Source: Bdellovibrionales bacterium CG12_big_fil_rev_8_21_14_0_65_38_15
Lineage (GTDB): Bacteria > Bdellovibrionota > Bacteriovoracia > Bacteriovoracales > Bacteriovoracaceae
Assembly (NCBI GenBank): GCA_002787775.1
Contig: PCUW01000022.1
Coordinates: 1-51,138 of the forward strand
Length of the DNA: 51,138 nucleotides
Direction of reading: 5' to 3'
The first letter of the stretch is position 1, and each line of letters starts with the position of its first letter. Below are positions 32,919-41,394 of this stretch, piece after piece. The notes below the pieces were generated by a model. The model searched no databases and was not told the DNA's origin. It saw only the letters and a list, made by a program, of their open reading frames with translations. Both the position numbers and the translations under genes were made by a program.

Positions 32919-34613
32919 ATGCATACTAATCACCAAGCCATTGATAATTCTAATCAAAAAATCATTAAGGATATGATTAGGATTTTATTTTTCATCACAA
33001 TACCGATCTTTGCTCTCTCTTTACTACGATCTATTGAGCAAGGCTGGCTTCCAACCATGGCCTTACATTCAATCTTATTCATTGGAATTTTTATTTGTTT
33101 TATTTTTAATCAGAAGATCTCACTTAAGCTTCAGGCAATGTACATTATCTTATGTTTTATCCTTCTTGGTTTCGGTACAATGATAAATTTGAAATCATTT
33201 AGCGAAGGCGATAGTTTTTTTCTTACCGCTCTTATTTTTACAATGTTATTTTTTAACTTTAGGTCTGTTCTTATCATAGCAATCGGTCTAGTTGTTTTTC
33301 AGTATGTTTTTTTAAAGTCTTTAGTTTTAACTCCATCAATTCAAGATTATTTACTTCTTACAAGTCTTCCTCTTTTAAGTTTTTTTGCCGTCTATATTAT
33401 TCATTTTATGAGATCAACACTCTTATCACTTATCAAAGATCTTGAGGAAGCTAAAAAAGAAGCGGTAAAAGCTATGAATGCAAGAAGCCAATTCCTAGCG
33501 ATCATGAGTCATGAAATTAGAACTCCACTTAGTGGAGTTCTAATGGCGTCAGAACTTCTGCTTGATACCGAACTTGATTCCTCTCAAAAAAGTAAAACAA
33601 ATATAATTCAAGATAACGGCAAAGTTCTTTTAACAATTGTAAATGATATTTTAGATTTTTCAAAAATTGAGGCTGGTAAAATCATAATTGAAGAATCGCT
33701 TATAGATCTTAGAATTTTAGGTCAATCAGTCCTTGAATCATTTAAAAATCAATCTCGCCATTCAAAAGTTGACATCAAGCTTGAAATCGCCTCGGAATTT
33801 CCTAATTTTGTTTATTGTGATCCTATTCGCGTCAGGCAGATTATTTTCAACTTAGTTGGTAATGCCTTTAAATTTACCAAAAATGGTCATATCTCCCTTA
33901 TTTTTGAAATAGTAAAAGATGAGTCTGATCATTTTGAAATCTCAATCTCTGTTGAAGATACTGGAATTGGAATAGAAAGTAATAATTTTGATTTCTTATT
34001 TGAAGATTTTCATCAAGTCGATAGCAGTATCACACGCGAGTATGGTGGGACTGGCCTTGGTCTATCTATAACAAAAAAATTGGTAACACTTTTAGGTGGA
34101 TCAATAACGGTAAAAAGTAATTTAGGAGTGGGAACTACTTTTACTTGCTTTTTCCCAGTAAAAAAAGTCAGTCGAGAGGAGCTTGTCTCGTTTCAAGAAA
34201 AAAATAATTCAACTCCAATTGAACTCAAAAACACAGAGTTTTTAAAAGTTCTCATTGTAGAAGACAATAAGATAAATCAACTTTTAATCAAAACGCTTCT
34301 TGAAAAATGGGGCTTTCGATCTATTACAACAGCAGATAATGGCTTGGAGGCGATGATAAGTTGTCGCAGTACTAAATTTGATCTTATCTTAATGGATATG
34401 CAGATGCCTGAAATGGATGGCGTAGAGGCAACGAAGAGAATTCGCGCCGCAGAAGCCGATAATCCTAACACGATGACTCCTATCATTGCTATTTCAGCGA
34501 ACGTCAGTACTGAAGACATCCAAGTTTGTCTAGATGCTGGTATGAATGACTATATGTCTAAACCGATTGATCGAAGCCGCCTAAAAGAAATTATAGAGAC
34601 GCTTTTCGATTAG
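32919..34613 (+). CDS. Hybrid sensor histidine kinase with receiver domain
   Basis: The product is 564 residues. The N-terminal part has about six membrane helices (residues 20-165) with short loops and no large periplasmic sensor. HisKA carries the phospho-accepting His198 in MSHEIRTPLSGV, followed by the ATPase: N-box LVGNAFKFTKNG, G1 VEDTGIGI, F box FEDFHQ, and G2 GGTGLGLSITKKL. A C-terminal receiver follows (LIVEDNKINQ, Asp493 in LILMDMQMPEMDG, Lys in SKPI). It is an orphan: no response regulator or HPt gene is adjacent. The input is probably a membrane or lipid-phase signal sensed by the helices. Confidence 0.92.
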   Translation: MHTNHQAIDNSNQKIIKDMIRILFFITIPIFALSLLRSIEQGWLPTMALHSILFIGIFICFIFNQKISLKLQAMYIILCFILLGFGTMINLKSFSEGDSFFLTALIFTMLFFNFRSVLIIAIGLVVFQYVFLKSLVLTPSIQDYLLLTSLPLLSFFAVYIIHFMRSTLLSLIKDLEEAKKEAVKAMNARSQFLAIMSHEIRTPLSGVLMASELLLDTELDSSQKSKTNIIQDNGKVLLTIVNDILDFSKIEAGKIIIEESLIDLRILGQSVLESFKNQSRHSKVDIKLEIASEFPNFVYCDPIRVRQIIFNLVGNAFKFTKNGHISLIFEIVKDESDHFEISISVEDTGIGIESNNFDFLFEDFHQVDSSITREYGGTGLGLSITKKLVTLLGGSITVKSNLGVGTTFTCFFPVKKVSREELVSFQEKNNSTPIELKNTEFLKVLIVEDNKINQLLIKTLLEKWGFRSITTADNGLEAMISCRSTKFDLILMDMQMPEMDGVEATKRIRAAEADNPNTMTPIIAISANVSTEDIQVCLDAGMNDYMSKPIDRSRLKEIIETLFD

Positions 34614-34626
34614 GATTAGCATCATC

Positions 34627-34649
34627 TTTGGAGACATTCTGACTCCAAA
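34627..34649 (+). terminator. Weak hairpin after the histidine kinase gene
   Basis: TTTGGAG and CTCCAAA form a 7-bp stem with a 9-base loop, 13 bases after the stop codon. No T-run follows. A terminator function is only possible, not established. Confidence 0.3.
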
Positions 34650-34770
34650 ACATCTTACAATGTTAAAAAATTCCTTACAATAAGGCTTAATTGCTGGATT
34701 TTTTACAAATTAATTTGGCTACTTGCCCCACCTCTTTTAAATATTAAGAAACAATCATGTGGGGGAATTC

Positions 34771-35205
34771 ATGAAATTACTATTAATGGCAATCGCCTTA
34801 TCCTATTCATTCGTAAGTGTGGCAGACACTTGCACTGTAGCAATGACTAACGGTTATAATAACGTTCGCACCTACAGAGGTACTGGCTATGGCAGAAACG
34901 ATGCTTGTCGTGAAGCTTTAAGAGATTGCAACCGCGATCGTATCTCAGATTATCGTTATAGAAACTATCGCTGTGAAACTCAAAGATATAACCCAGGTAA
35001 TGGCGGCGGATATCCACCAAATCCAGGTTATGAGTCATGTACTTATAAACTTCAAGATCGTTACGGCTACAGCCTTAGAACTTTCTACGCAACTGCTTAC
35101 TACCGTTCACAAGCTTGTGCTGATGCAAACAACCAGTGTCAAAACGAAAGAAACTATAGAAACTCTCGTGGAGAATATGGTCTTTCTTGTTTTGAATCTT
35201 ACTAG
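34771..35205 (+). CDS. Secreted cysteine-containing protein with two repeat units
   Basis: The product is 144 residues from ATG 34771, with GGGGGA upstream; the frame could begin 4 codons earlier at a GTG. The signal peptide ends near SVADT. The mature part is a duplication: unit 1 (CTVAMTNGYNNVRTYRG...ACREALRDC...RCETQ) and unit 2 (CTYKLQDRYGYSLRTFYA...ACADANNQC...SCFES), each about 50 residues with four cysteines in the same places, joined by a Gly/Pro linker. Two disulfides per unit are likely. Function is unknown. Confidence 0.75.
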   Translation: MKLLLMAIALSYSFVSVADTCTVAMTNGYNNVRTYRGTGYGRNDACREALRDCNRDRISDYRYRNYRCETQRYNPGNGGGYPPNPGYESCTYKLQDRYGYSLRTFYATAYYRSQACADANNQCQNERNYRNSRGEYGLSCFESY

Positions 35206-35219
35206 GCTATTCAAATATA
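35202..35219. repeat. 18-bp direct repeat, copy 2
   Basis: CTAGGCTATTCAAATATA is identical to 24884-24901 and again starts one base before a TAG stop codon. It is possibly a chance match or a remnant of a duplication. Confidence 0.4.
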
Positions 35220-35230
35220 ATGAATTGAAG

Positions 35231-35254
35231 GCGGGAGAAATCCCGCTTTTTTTT
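35231..35254 (+). terminator. Intrinsic terminator
   Basis: GCGGGA-gaaa-TCCCGC followed by eight T residues. It closes the two-repeat secreted protein gene, 26 bases past the stop. Confidence 0.93.
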
Positions 35255-35373
35255 GCCTAAAATCAGTAAGTTAGCTTTTAAAGTTAACTTCTTACCGATT
35301 AATAAATATTTTCTATCCTAGAAAAAGCCTGTCTTTTTAGCTAAATTTCTTAAAAATTAAAATAGGACATAAA

Positions 35374-36114
35374 GTGGGAAGAAAATCAGCCAAAATTGCG
35401 AATAAAAAAGGTGCTGCTGATAAGGCGCGCGCTGCCCTTTATACAAGAATGCTTAAAGATGTTTTTATGGCATCCAAAAAAGGTGGACCTGATTTAGGCT
35501 CAAACTTTTTACTAAAAGTTGCTGTTGAGAGAGCTAAAAAATTTAACGTCCCAAAAGACAATATTGATAAAGCCATTAAAAAAGGCCAAGGCTCAGATGG
35601 CGTAGGTTATGAAGATATCACCTATGAAGGTTATGGACCTGATGGCGTTGCCATCTTCATTGAGGCTTCAACAAATAATGCCACTCGTACGGTCTCAAAT
35701 GTCAGAAGTTATTTTAGAAAATGTAGTGGTTCACTCGGAGTTACGGGCTCACTTCAATTTGTTTTTGAACATAAGTCTGTCTTTACAATACCGACTGATG
35801 GAATTGATGAGGATGACTTTACTCTTAGCATGATTGATGGCGGCGCTGAAGATGTTGAAAATGAAGGCGATATGTTTAAGGTCACCGGCGCCATGGAGGC
35901 TTTTGGGGCAATCCAGGAAAAACTGCAGGAACTAAACCTTACTCCAGAAGAAGCATCACTTGTTCGTATTCCTTTAAATAAAAAGGAAGTCACCAACGAA
36001 GAAAGCCTAGAACTAATTGATAAGCTTCTTGATATGCTTGAAGATGATGAGGATGTTGTTACTGTCTATCATAACCTCGAAGAGGATGATGACGAGGAAA
36101 GTAATGAGGATTAG
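35374..36114 (+). CDS. YebC/PmpR-family protein, YeeN-like
   Basis: The product is 246 residues with a GTG start; AGGACAT is upstream. It matches the family over its length: MGRKSAKIANKKGAADKARAALYTRMLKD, GPDLGSNFLLKVAVERAKKFNVPKDNIDKAIKKG, YEGYGPDGVAIFIEASTNNATRT, NVRSYFRKCSGSLGVTGS. The MGRK opening is the YeeN type rather than the MAGHSKW opening of YebC proper. Family members bind nucleic acid or the ribosome; some were described as transcription regulators and, more recently, as helpers at proline-rich stalling sites. It has an acidic C-terminal tail (EDDDEESNED). Confidence 0.93.
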   Translation: MGRKSAKIANKKGAADKARAALYTRMLKDVFMASKKGGPDLGSNFLLKVAVERAKKFNVPKDNIDKAIKKGQGSDGVGYEDITYEGYGPDGVAIFIEASTNNATRTVSNVRSYFRKCSGSLGVTGSLQFVFEHKSVFTIPTDGIDEDDFTLSMIDGGAEDVENEGDMFKVTGAMEAFGAIQEKLQELNLTPEEASLVRIPLNKKEVTNEESLELIDKLLDMLEDDEDVVTVYHNLEEDDDEESNED

Positions 36115-36149
36115 AATAGTCTAATTCTTTGATATAAGTGCAAAATAAA

Positions 36150-36869
36150 ATGAAGTTTTTGCTTAGCACGATAGTTTTTATTTTAGTGACCAGTAACCTA
36201 TGGTCCAAAGAAGCTAGTATTTCATTGGCTTGCAACAATTTTCCTCCATTAAAAATTGAACATCCAAAAGTTGATAAACCTGGATTTGATATTGATTTAC
36301 TTCGAGCTGTTTTCAACCTATCAAATCAAGAACTTAAAACTGAATTCTTTCCATGGAAAAGAGCTTTAGTCGTAGCAAAATCTGGCGAACTTGATGGTCT
36401 TTGTAGCTGTTCATTTACAAAAGAACGTGAAGATGATTTTTATTTCACAGATGAGATAGGAAGAAATTCAATAGGATTCTACTCTTTAACGAAAATACCA
36501 TTCACCAAACTATCTGAACTTAACAACATGAAAGTAGGTGTCGTTAGAGGTTACAGTCTTGAAGATGACTTAAAAAAGAATAAGATAGATTTCATCGCAT
36601 CAAGTAACGAGCTCAACCTACTTAAAATGCTTGAAAAAAAGCGTATCGATGCTATCTATTCATTCAAAGTTGTAATATCTGAACTTTTAAAGACAAATTC
36701 ATTTCATGATAAGTTCATTTATACAGAAACGTCATCAGCCCCATACTTCACATGCTTTAGTAAAAAGTCTAAAAGATCAAAAGACCTTTTGAATCAATTT
36801 AATCAAGATCTAAAAAAGATTAAGGCTGATCATACATATCAACAGTTGCTAGAGAAGTACGATTTATAA
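36150..36869 (+). CDS. Periplasmic solute-binding protein, family 3 type
   Basis: The product is 239 residues. The start is uncertain: ATG 36150, or GTG 36138 four codons earlier; both give a signal peptide (cleavage near LWSKE). SBP_bac_3 layout: FPPLKIE, GFDIDLLRAVF, WKRALVVAKSGELDGLCSCSFTKERE (substrate-loop region), then FYSLTKIPFTKLSELNNMKVGVVRGYS. No permease or ATPase is adjacent, as is frequent for the orphan type that may feed a signal pathway or another transporter. The ligand is unknown. Confidence 0.8.
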   Translation: MKFLLSTIVFILVTSNLWSKEASISLACNNFPPLKIEHPKVDKPGFDIDLLRAVFNLSNQELKTEFFPWKRALVVAKSGELDGLCSCSFTKEREDDFYFTDEIGRNSIGFYSLTKIPFTKLSELNNMKVGVVRGYSLEDDLKKNKIDFIASSNELNLLKMLEKKRIDAIYSFKVVISELLKTNSFHDKFIYTETSSAPYFTCFSKKSKRSKDLLNQFNQDLKKIKADHTYQQLLEKYDL

Positions 36870-36871
36870 AT

Positions 36872-37426
36872 CTAATTTAAGCCACTAACTAAAAAGCTAA
36901 CAGCAAGTAGTATTAAAACAATAGCACCCGCTATATTTATTCTATCCCCTAACTTTACTGATGCTTTTTTCGCTATCTGCATACCCAAAACAGTTGAGAT
37001 AAAAGCAAAGGCGCCGATAGAAATTGTATAAGGCATTAGCGGCTTTTGAGCTAAGCCAAGAGTTACACCTACAGCGAATGCATCAAGACTTGTGGCGAAG
37101 GAAACGATAAGAATTTTAAAAAAACTATGAAACTGTTTGTCTTTTTCTTGCTGATCTTTTTTATCATTTAATGATTCGTAAATCATGTGTAAGGCAACAA
37201 TAACAAGGATGACAAAAGAAACCCAGTGGTCATAGGCATCTATAAACTCTGCCATTTTTGACCCTGCCAAAGCTCCTATAACAGTAAATAAAGCTTCAGC
37301 CATTGATGAGCTTATAGCAAATTTTAGTAAGTCTTGTATTTTGTAAGGTCTAGTCCCCATAGCTAACGCCGCAGAAAAAGAATCTACACTAAGAACTATA
37401 CCAATTAATACAACTTCAATTAACAC
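36872..37426 (-). CDS. mntP: MntP-type manganese efflux pump
   Basis: The product is 184 residues with six membrane helices. The MntP hallmarks are the two half-repeats LSVDSFSAALAMG near the start and SFATSLDAFAVGVTLG in the second half, each with a conserved Asp. By family it exports Mn2+ (DUF204/YebN). The upstream gap is about 110 bp; I see no yybP-ykoY riboswitch fold in it, so manganese control, if any, should be by a protein. Confidence 0.9.
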   Translation of the reverse strand: MLIEVVLIGIVLSVDSFSAALAMGTRPYKIQDLLKFAISSSMAEALFTVIGALAGSKMAEFIDAYDHWVSFVILVIVALHMIYESLNDKKDQQEKDKQFHSFFKILIVSFATSLDAFAVGVTLGLAQKPLMPYTISIGAFAFISTVLGMQIAKKASVKLGDRINIAGAIVLILLAVSFLVSGLN

Positions 37427-37541
37427 TAGACACTCCTTAAGCTCTTAATAATACATTTTACCAGTAGAACTTAGTAGCTAAATTAATATCAGAGGTTTTT
37501 GATATGTTCTCATTTTAGAATAAGTTCGTTAAGATTTGTTG

Positions 37542-38045
37542 ATGAAATTACTACTTATCTCTATAATGTGGATCTTCCCTGCTTTTTCTCAAGTTAACCT
37601 TGTTCGAATTTCAAAATCGATTGAGATTAAAAGACCAATTCAAGAAGTTTTTGAACACGTCAAAAATACTCTTAATGATGATACTTGGAGAACAGAAGTA
37701 AACACTATGGAAGCTGATGGACCATTTATGATTGGTACGACTTACACAGAGGATGCCCATATTGGTTTACAAACAAACTTCATTACAAAGACGACTCTAA
37801 TTTCTTTAATAGAGAACAAATTAGCCTTTTATCAAACACCAGAGAATGCCAAGTATTTTTTAAGTAGCCTTAGAGAAGTCGAGTCTTTAAATGACCAGAA
37901 GACGAAGTTTACATACACTGTAGAGTTTGATTACGAAATGAGCAAAGAAACTCTTAGAATTAAACTTCCAAAAGAGGTTTTGGAGTTTTCCTATGGTTTG
38001 ATTATGAGTCAATACTTAAAAAATCTTAAAGAATACTTAGATTGA
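37542..38045 (+). CDS. Secreted SRPBCC (START-like) domain protein
   Basis: The product is 167 residues from ATG 37542, behind two in-frame TTG codons. The signal peptide ends near PAFSQ. The rest fits the SRPBCC/polyketide-cyclase-like fold: ISKSIEIKRPIQEVFEHVKN at the start, a long central beta-sheet (TTYTEDAHIG, FITKTTLIS) and a C-terminal amphipathic helix (SYGLIMSQYLKNLKEYL). Such folds bind hydrophobic ligands. An exported member is unusual, as most are cytoplasmic. The ligand is unknown. Confidence 0.72.
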   Translation: MKLLLISIMWIFPAFSQVNLVRISKSIEIKRPIQEVFEHVKNTLNDDTWRTEVNTMEADGPFMIGTTYTEDAHIGLQTNFITKTTLISLIENKLAFYQTPENAKYFLSSLREVESLNDQKTKFTYTVEFDYEMSKETLRIKLPKEVLEFSYGLIMSQYLKNLKEYLD

Positions 38046-38047
38046 GT

Positions 38048-38263
38048 TTAATCCAGACTTACTAGATATAATTTTTCAACCTTCTCTCTGGCCCAAGCAG
38101 TTTTACGTAAAAACTTTAGACTCGATTGAATTGATGGGTCATGAGTAAAACAGCGAATATTTATATGTTGTCCAAGCTCCTCAAAACCATAGAGTTCAAC
38201 CAGTCTTGTTAGGATGAACTCTAATGTAAGGCCATGGAGTGGATTATTTTGTTGCTCGCTCAT
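38048..38263 (-). CDS. VF530/DUF2132 family protein
   Basis: The product is 71 residues and the whole is the VF530 domain: [58 protein letters not shown]. It is a small helical domain, structurally characterised in Vibrio and suggested to bind DNA. It starts 5 bases after the repeat-protein gene, so the two are probably co-transcribed. Confidence 0.95.
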   Translation of the reverse strand: MSEQQNNPLHGLTLEFILTRLVELYGFEELGQHINIRCFTHDPSIQSSLKFLRKTAWAREKVEKLYLVSLD

Positions 38264-38268
38264 ATTCC

Positions 38269-38952
38269 TTATAAACTTATCTTAATTTTTGCTCTTAAGC
38301 ACTGGTCTTGAGTACTAAAGCTGCCATTTTTATGAATTTCACCTGTTTCGGCCACAACACTCATCTGTGTCCATGGACCGCGCCCATCATTATCACTTGT
38401 GGCACAAAAAGCGATGGCCTGAGAGTTAAAGATTGCCTGCTGTAAGCTGGCGACACAATTACTCATACTACCAAGATTATTTACTTTAGAGACAAGTTCA
38501 CCGTCACGATAATGAGCAACCGCCCATGGATCTCTTCCATCGTTATCTTTTGTAATACAAACAAATAGGCTGTTTCTAACGTTTACTGCAAATGGCTTAA
38601 CTTGTTCGCAAATTGCAAGTTCGCCCACATTTGACTGTGGAAGTTTTTGAGTTTGAAGTGTGCGTGGATCTCTGACTCCGAGGACCCATGGAGCTCTTCC
38701 ATCATTATCCCTAGCGATGCAACTTAGGCTTGATCTTGGAATAGGGCCTGGATTAGGATTAGGATTTGTTGAGTCTGTCAGCAGATCTAATGTATCTTTC
38801 AATCGCTCACGAACACGTAGCAAGGTACGTTGATCTTGAGGGGCATTTAACTCTCTTCTAATACTGACAAGAAGATCTTTAATCTCTTGATCGACCTGAG
38901 CCTGTAGGGGTAGTGAACACATAACGGCCATAAGTAGAATTAACTTTTTCAT
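38269..38952 (-). CDS. Secreted protein with three DNDGRxPW repeats
   Basis: The product is 227 residues. The signal peptide ends near LQAQ. A helical segment (residues 20-65) is followed by a Pro-rich linker ([13 protein letters not shown]), and then three repeats of about 50 residues, each with Cys, then [16 protein letters not shown] or DNDGRGPW, a strand such as VLGVRD, and a second Cys. Each repeat is probably a small disulfide-held domain. I know of no characterised function. VF530 follows within 5 bases. Confidence 0.8.
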   Translation of the reverse strand: MKKLILLMAVMCSLPLQAQVDQEIKDLLVSIRRELNAPQDQRTLLRVRERLKDTLDLLTDSTNPNPNPGPIPRSSLSCIARDNDGRAPWVLGVRDPRTLQTQKLPQSNVGELAICEQVKPFAVNVRNSLFVCITKDNDGRDPWAVAHYRDGELVSKVNNLGSMSNCVASLQQAIFNSQAIAFCATSDNDGRGPWTQMSVVAETGEIHKNGSFSTQDQCLRAKIKISL

Positions 38953-39099
38953 CTTAGTTCCTGCTTTAAGATTTTAATGATGAAGTAGATTTAAAATATG
39001 AAATGGACTTTGACACGAAAAAATATCATTCAGTAAGAAGTTGTCTATTTTTGATGAAATTTAGCTCTATTTTTATAAAAAAGTAGTGGCAAATTGACC

Positions 39100-39429
39100 C
39101 TATTTTTTGAAGATATCTAGCTTCAAGTCATAAGATCGTCCAATCCACATAATGTGATCCCGGTGATCGACTAGATCATCTTCTCCCTCGGGATGAATAA
39201 AGATATCAAGACCTTGTCGATGAACTAAAAGCCAACTTGCGAGAGATTCAAACTTTTCATACGGAACTGTAATTTGGCATGAATTGATGGGATGTGGCCC
39301 AACAGGTCTATCCCATACGCGACCGACCTGTAGTTGAAATTCTTCGGCTATTTGCGCAGCTAGTGCATTGGCAATTTCCATTTGATGAGAACTAAAATAA
39401 AGATGAAAGTGATAAGAAGAAAAAATCAT
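39100..39429 (-). CDS. DOPA 4,5-dioxygenase-family protein
   Basis: The product is 109 residues, matching the DOPA-dioxygenase-like domain: FSSYHFHLYFSS at the start (His pair), VGPHPINSCQITVP in the middle, and DIFIHPEGEDDLVDHRDHIMWIG, with further His/Asp residues that can bind iron. By family it may cleave aromatic diols; most bacterial members are uncharacterised. Its ATG overlaps the cupin stop by 4 bases (ATGA), so the two are coupled. Confidence 0.85.
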   Translation of the reverse strand: MIFSSYHFHLYFSSHQMEIANALAAQIAEEFQLQVGRVWDRPVGPHPINSCQITVPYEKFESLASWLLVHRQGLDIFIHPEGEDDLVDHRDHIMWIGRSYDLKLDIFKK

Positions 39430-39944
39430 TTTAAAGTTTTAACTCTTTTTAGATCCGTTTGACCATCATGATCACCAAATTCATGTTTAGGATGATCATC
39501 CCAAAAATGACCTTTCTCCTTCATTTCAATATTTCTCGCCTGATGCATAGGATAAAAAATTTTATCACTCGGCGTATGTCCCTCGCCTACAACAATCGCT
39601 TTGACCTCACTCTTAGTATTATTAATGAGTGTATGAGCATGGCCGGTTCCAGGAGGTAAACCGACACAATCGCCAGGTTTTAAATTAAAAACATTACCAT
39701 CAATCCATATTTGCGGCTGACCCTCTAAAATGAAGATAAACTCTTCTTCTTCGCTATGGGCATGAGGCCAAGAGCTTCGATCTCCTGGGGCTAAAACTTC
39801 ATAATTGATAGCAACACGCTTAAGTCCAAAGGCTCGACCAAGAGCCGCCCCTGTGCCAAATGTTTCACTATCTCCGGGATAAGAGAAGGATTGATTAGTA
39901 CGTAAATCTTCACAATGTTTAATAAATTCTGGTCTATTATTCAT
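39426..39944 (-). CDS. Cupin-domain protein, upstream partner of the DOPA-dioxygenase-like gene
   Basis: The product is 172 residues. Cupin core: SSWPHAHSEEEEFIFILEGQPQIWIDGNVFNLKPGDCVGLPPGTGHAH, with two His, Glu and a final His as likely metal ligands. A tail of about 50 residues (GHTPSDKIFYPMHQAR...DDHPKHEFGDHDGQTD) is rich in His and Asp. It may be a small-molecule-binding or ring-cleaving partner for the coupled dioxygenase-like protein; the substrate is unknown. Confidence 0.85.
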   Translation of the reverse strand: MNNRPEFIKHCEDLRTNQSFSYPGDSETFGTGAALGRAFGLKRVAINYEVLAPGDRSSWPHAHSEEEEFIFILEGQPQIWIDGNVFNLKPGDCVGLPPGTGHAHTLINNTKSEVKAIVVGEGHTPSDKIFYPMHQARNIEMKEKGHFWDDHPKHEFGDHDGQTDLKRVKTLK

Positions 39945-40057
39945 AAGGCATCCTAATACAAGCTGCTTAGGTATGGAAAAATTCTTATAAAAATTTCATA
40001 TCCCCTACTCAAGTCCATGATTTTGATAAAATCCAACAAACATAAGAGGACTTCATC

Positions 40058-40987
40058 ATGAAAAGAATAGCTTTTGCAGCGTTATTACTGATTACTCTAA
40101 ATCAAGCTCATACGGCTGAAGTTGATCAATTTACAACAAGGCACATAGAACTTAAGAACTCTAAAGATATCGTCAATATCGAAGCCAATAGACATGTACA
40201 AGAAAGTCTTAAGCAGCTCCAGAGTTCTGGTTGTGACGAAAATCTATTATACACAGAACTCAAAAAGGGATTTGCCAATCACAAAAATGGTAAGCTCACG
40301 ATACATATGTTGCATGATAAGGAATTCCCACGTCACCAGATAGCGTTAGGCGAATCAGTTTATGCTGACTGGAATCGCTTAGACGGGTATCTACTAGGTC
40401 GTCCAGCGGCAGCAGCTAGCCCTTTGGCCCTTGGACCTCTAGTCAATATTGATGGAATTCGCGTTGGGACAGATAAGTTTGAACATATCTTTGGTCGAGG
40501 ATTTCAATATTTTAAACGCTTTCACCTGAAGGAGCGCGCTCTTAAAAGTGTCATGAAATACGGTATCCGTGGAGAAAAGACTATTTTCGGTGGCAATATC
40601 TTAGCGACTGGTGTTTTCAGCTATGCTGATTTAGCTGCAAATTTTAATGGCATGAGATTTTGGAACCATATGCTACAGCTTCGCCCCGACATCTTAGGTG
40701 ATAATCATGGGCCATATATTTCATGCCAGGATAATCAATTTGTTCAAGTTAAGCAGATTGATTTTAGCCACTATATTGATGAATCAATGGATGAATCTAT
40801 TAACTGTTCAAAATTTGCTCGTAAGAAATCTGCAAAGAAGTTTTTAAGACGAGTTGAAGCTCTTGGTTATAGCTGTCCGATGGATCCGGATAAACTAGAA
40901 ATGATGAAAGAAAAATATGGAGAATTCTCCAAATGGATCATTAACGATGAAGGCATCGAAGACGTTTCATATTTTAATGAGTTTTAA
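40058..40987 (+). CDS. Secreted protein with conserved GTDKFEHIFGRG core
   Basis: The product is 309 residues. AGAGGA precedes the ATG; the signal peptide ends near AHTAE. The middle part RVGTDKFEHIFGRGFQYFKRF followed by GIRGEKTIFGGNILATGVFSYADLAANFNGMRFW resembles a conserved family of exported proteins of unknown function that I cannot name; the DKxEH motif recalls metal or membrane-associated folds. It ends 4 bases inside the convergent cold-shock-domain gene. Confidence 0.65.
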   Translation: MKRIAFAALLLITLNQAHTAEVDQFTTRHIELKNSKDIVNIEANRHVQESLKQLQSSGCDENLLYTELKKGFANHKNGKLTIHMLHDKEFPRHQIALGESVYADWNRLDGYLLGRPAAAASPLALGPLVNIDGIRVGTDKFEHIFGRGFQYFKRFHLKERALKSVMKYGIRGEKTIFGGNILATGVFSYADLAANFNGMRFWNHMLQLRPDILGDNHGPYISCQDNQFVQVKQIDFSHYIDESMDESINCSKFARKKSAKKFLRRVEALGYSCPMDPDKLEMMKEKYGEFSKWIINDEGIEDVSYFNEF

Positions 40988-41385
40988 TCATCAATAAGTT
41001 TGATTCTTGAAGCGACTAAGCCTTTAGGTCCTTCGTTGACAACAAATTCGACAGGGTCTTGATCGTAAACTTGTGCGCCATTAAGCGAGTTTACATGAAA
41101 GAAGACATCTTTCATTTCAATATCTGGCTTAATAAAACCAAAACCTTTCTCTTCGCTGTAAAACTTAATTGTTCCAGTAATGACATGACCCATGTCTTCT
41201 TTAGTCGCAATCTCTGCACCCCAAATAATCTCAGAAACTTCCTTGATTTTGTCACCCTTGTGGATTTTTTCAAGTTTTGCGATAACAGCTTGTTCCGTTT
41301 TAGCATCTACTAAAAGATTCTCTCTTTTTCTTTTTTTTGTTTTTTCTGTGTCGTATTTAACGAGTTCTACTTTTACTTTTGGCAT
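40984..41385 (-). CDS. Cold-shock-domain protein with N-terminal extension
   Basis: The product is 133 residues. The first 65 residues are Lys/Arg/Glu-rich (EKTKKRKRENLLVDAKTEQAV...); the remainder is a full cold-shock domain with GTIKFYSEEKGFGFIKPD and DVFFHVNSL. By family the domain binds single-stranded nucleic acid; the extension probably adds contacts. It differs from the compact 64-residue protein at 20530, so the window holds two distinct members. Confidence 0.88.
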   Translation of the reverse strand: MPKVKVELVKYDTEKTKKRKRENLLVDAKTEQAVIAKLEKIHKGDKIKEVSEIIWGAEIATKEDMGHVITGTIKFYSEEKGFGFIKPDIEMKDVFFHVNSLNGAQVYDQDPVEFVVNEGPKGLVASRIKLIDD

Positions 41386-41394
41386 ATAGTTCTT

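Noticed and set aside
36110..36125. Six-bp hairpin ATTAGA-atag-TCTAAT at the YebC-like stop codon
   Set aside because: Short, AT-only stem with weak T content afterwards; not convincing as a terminator.
37427..37541. Possible manganese riboswitch upstream of mntP
   Set aside because: The gap is about 110 bp, shared with a divergent gene, and I see no yybP-ykoY-type conserved elements.
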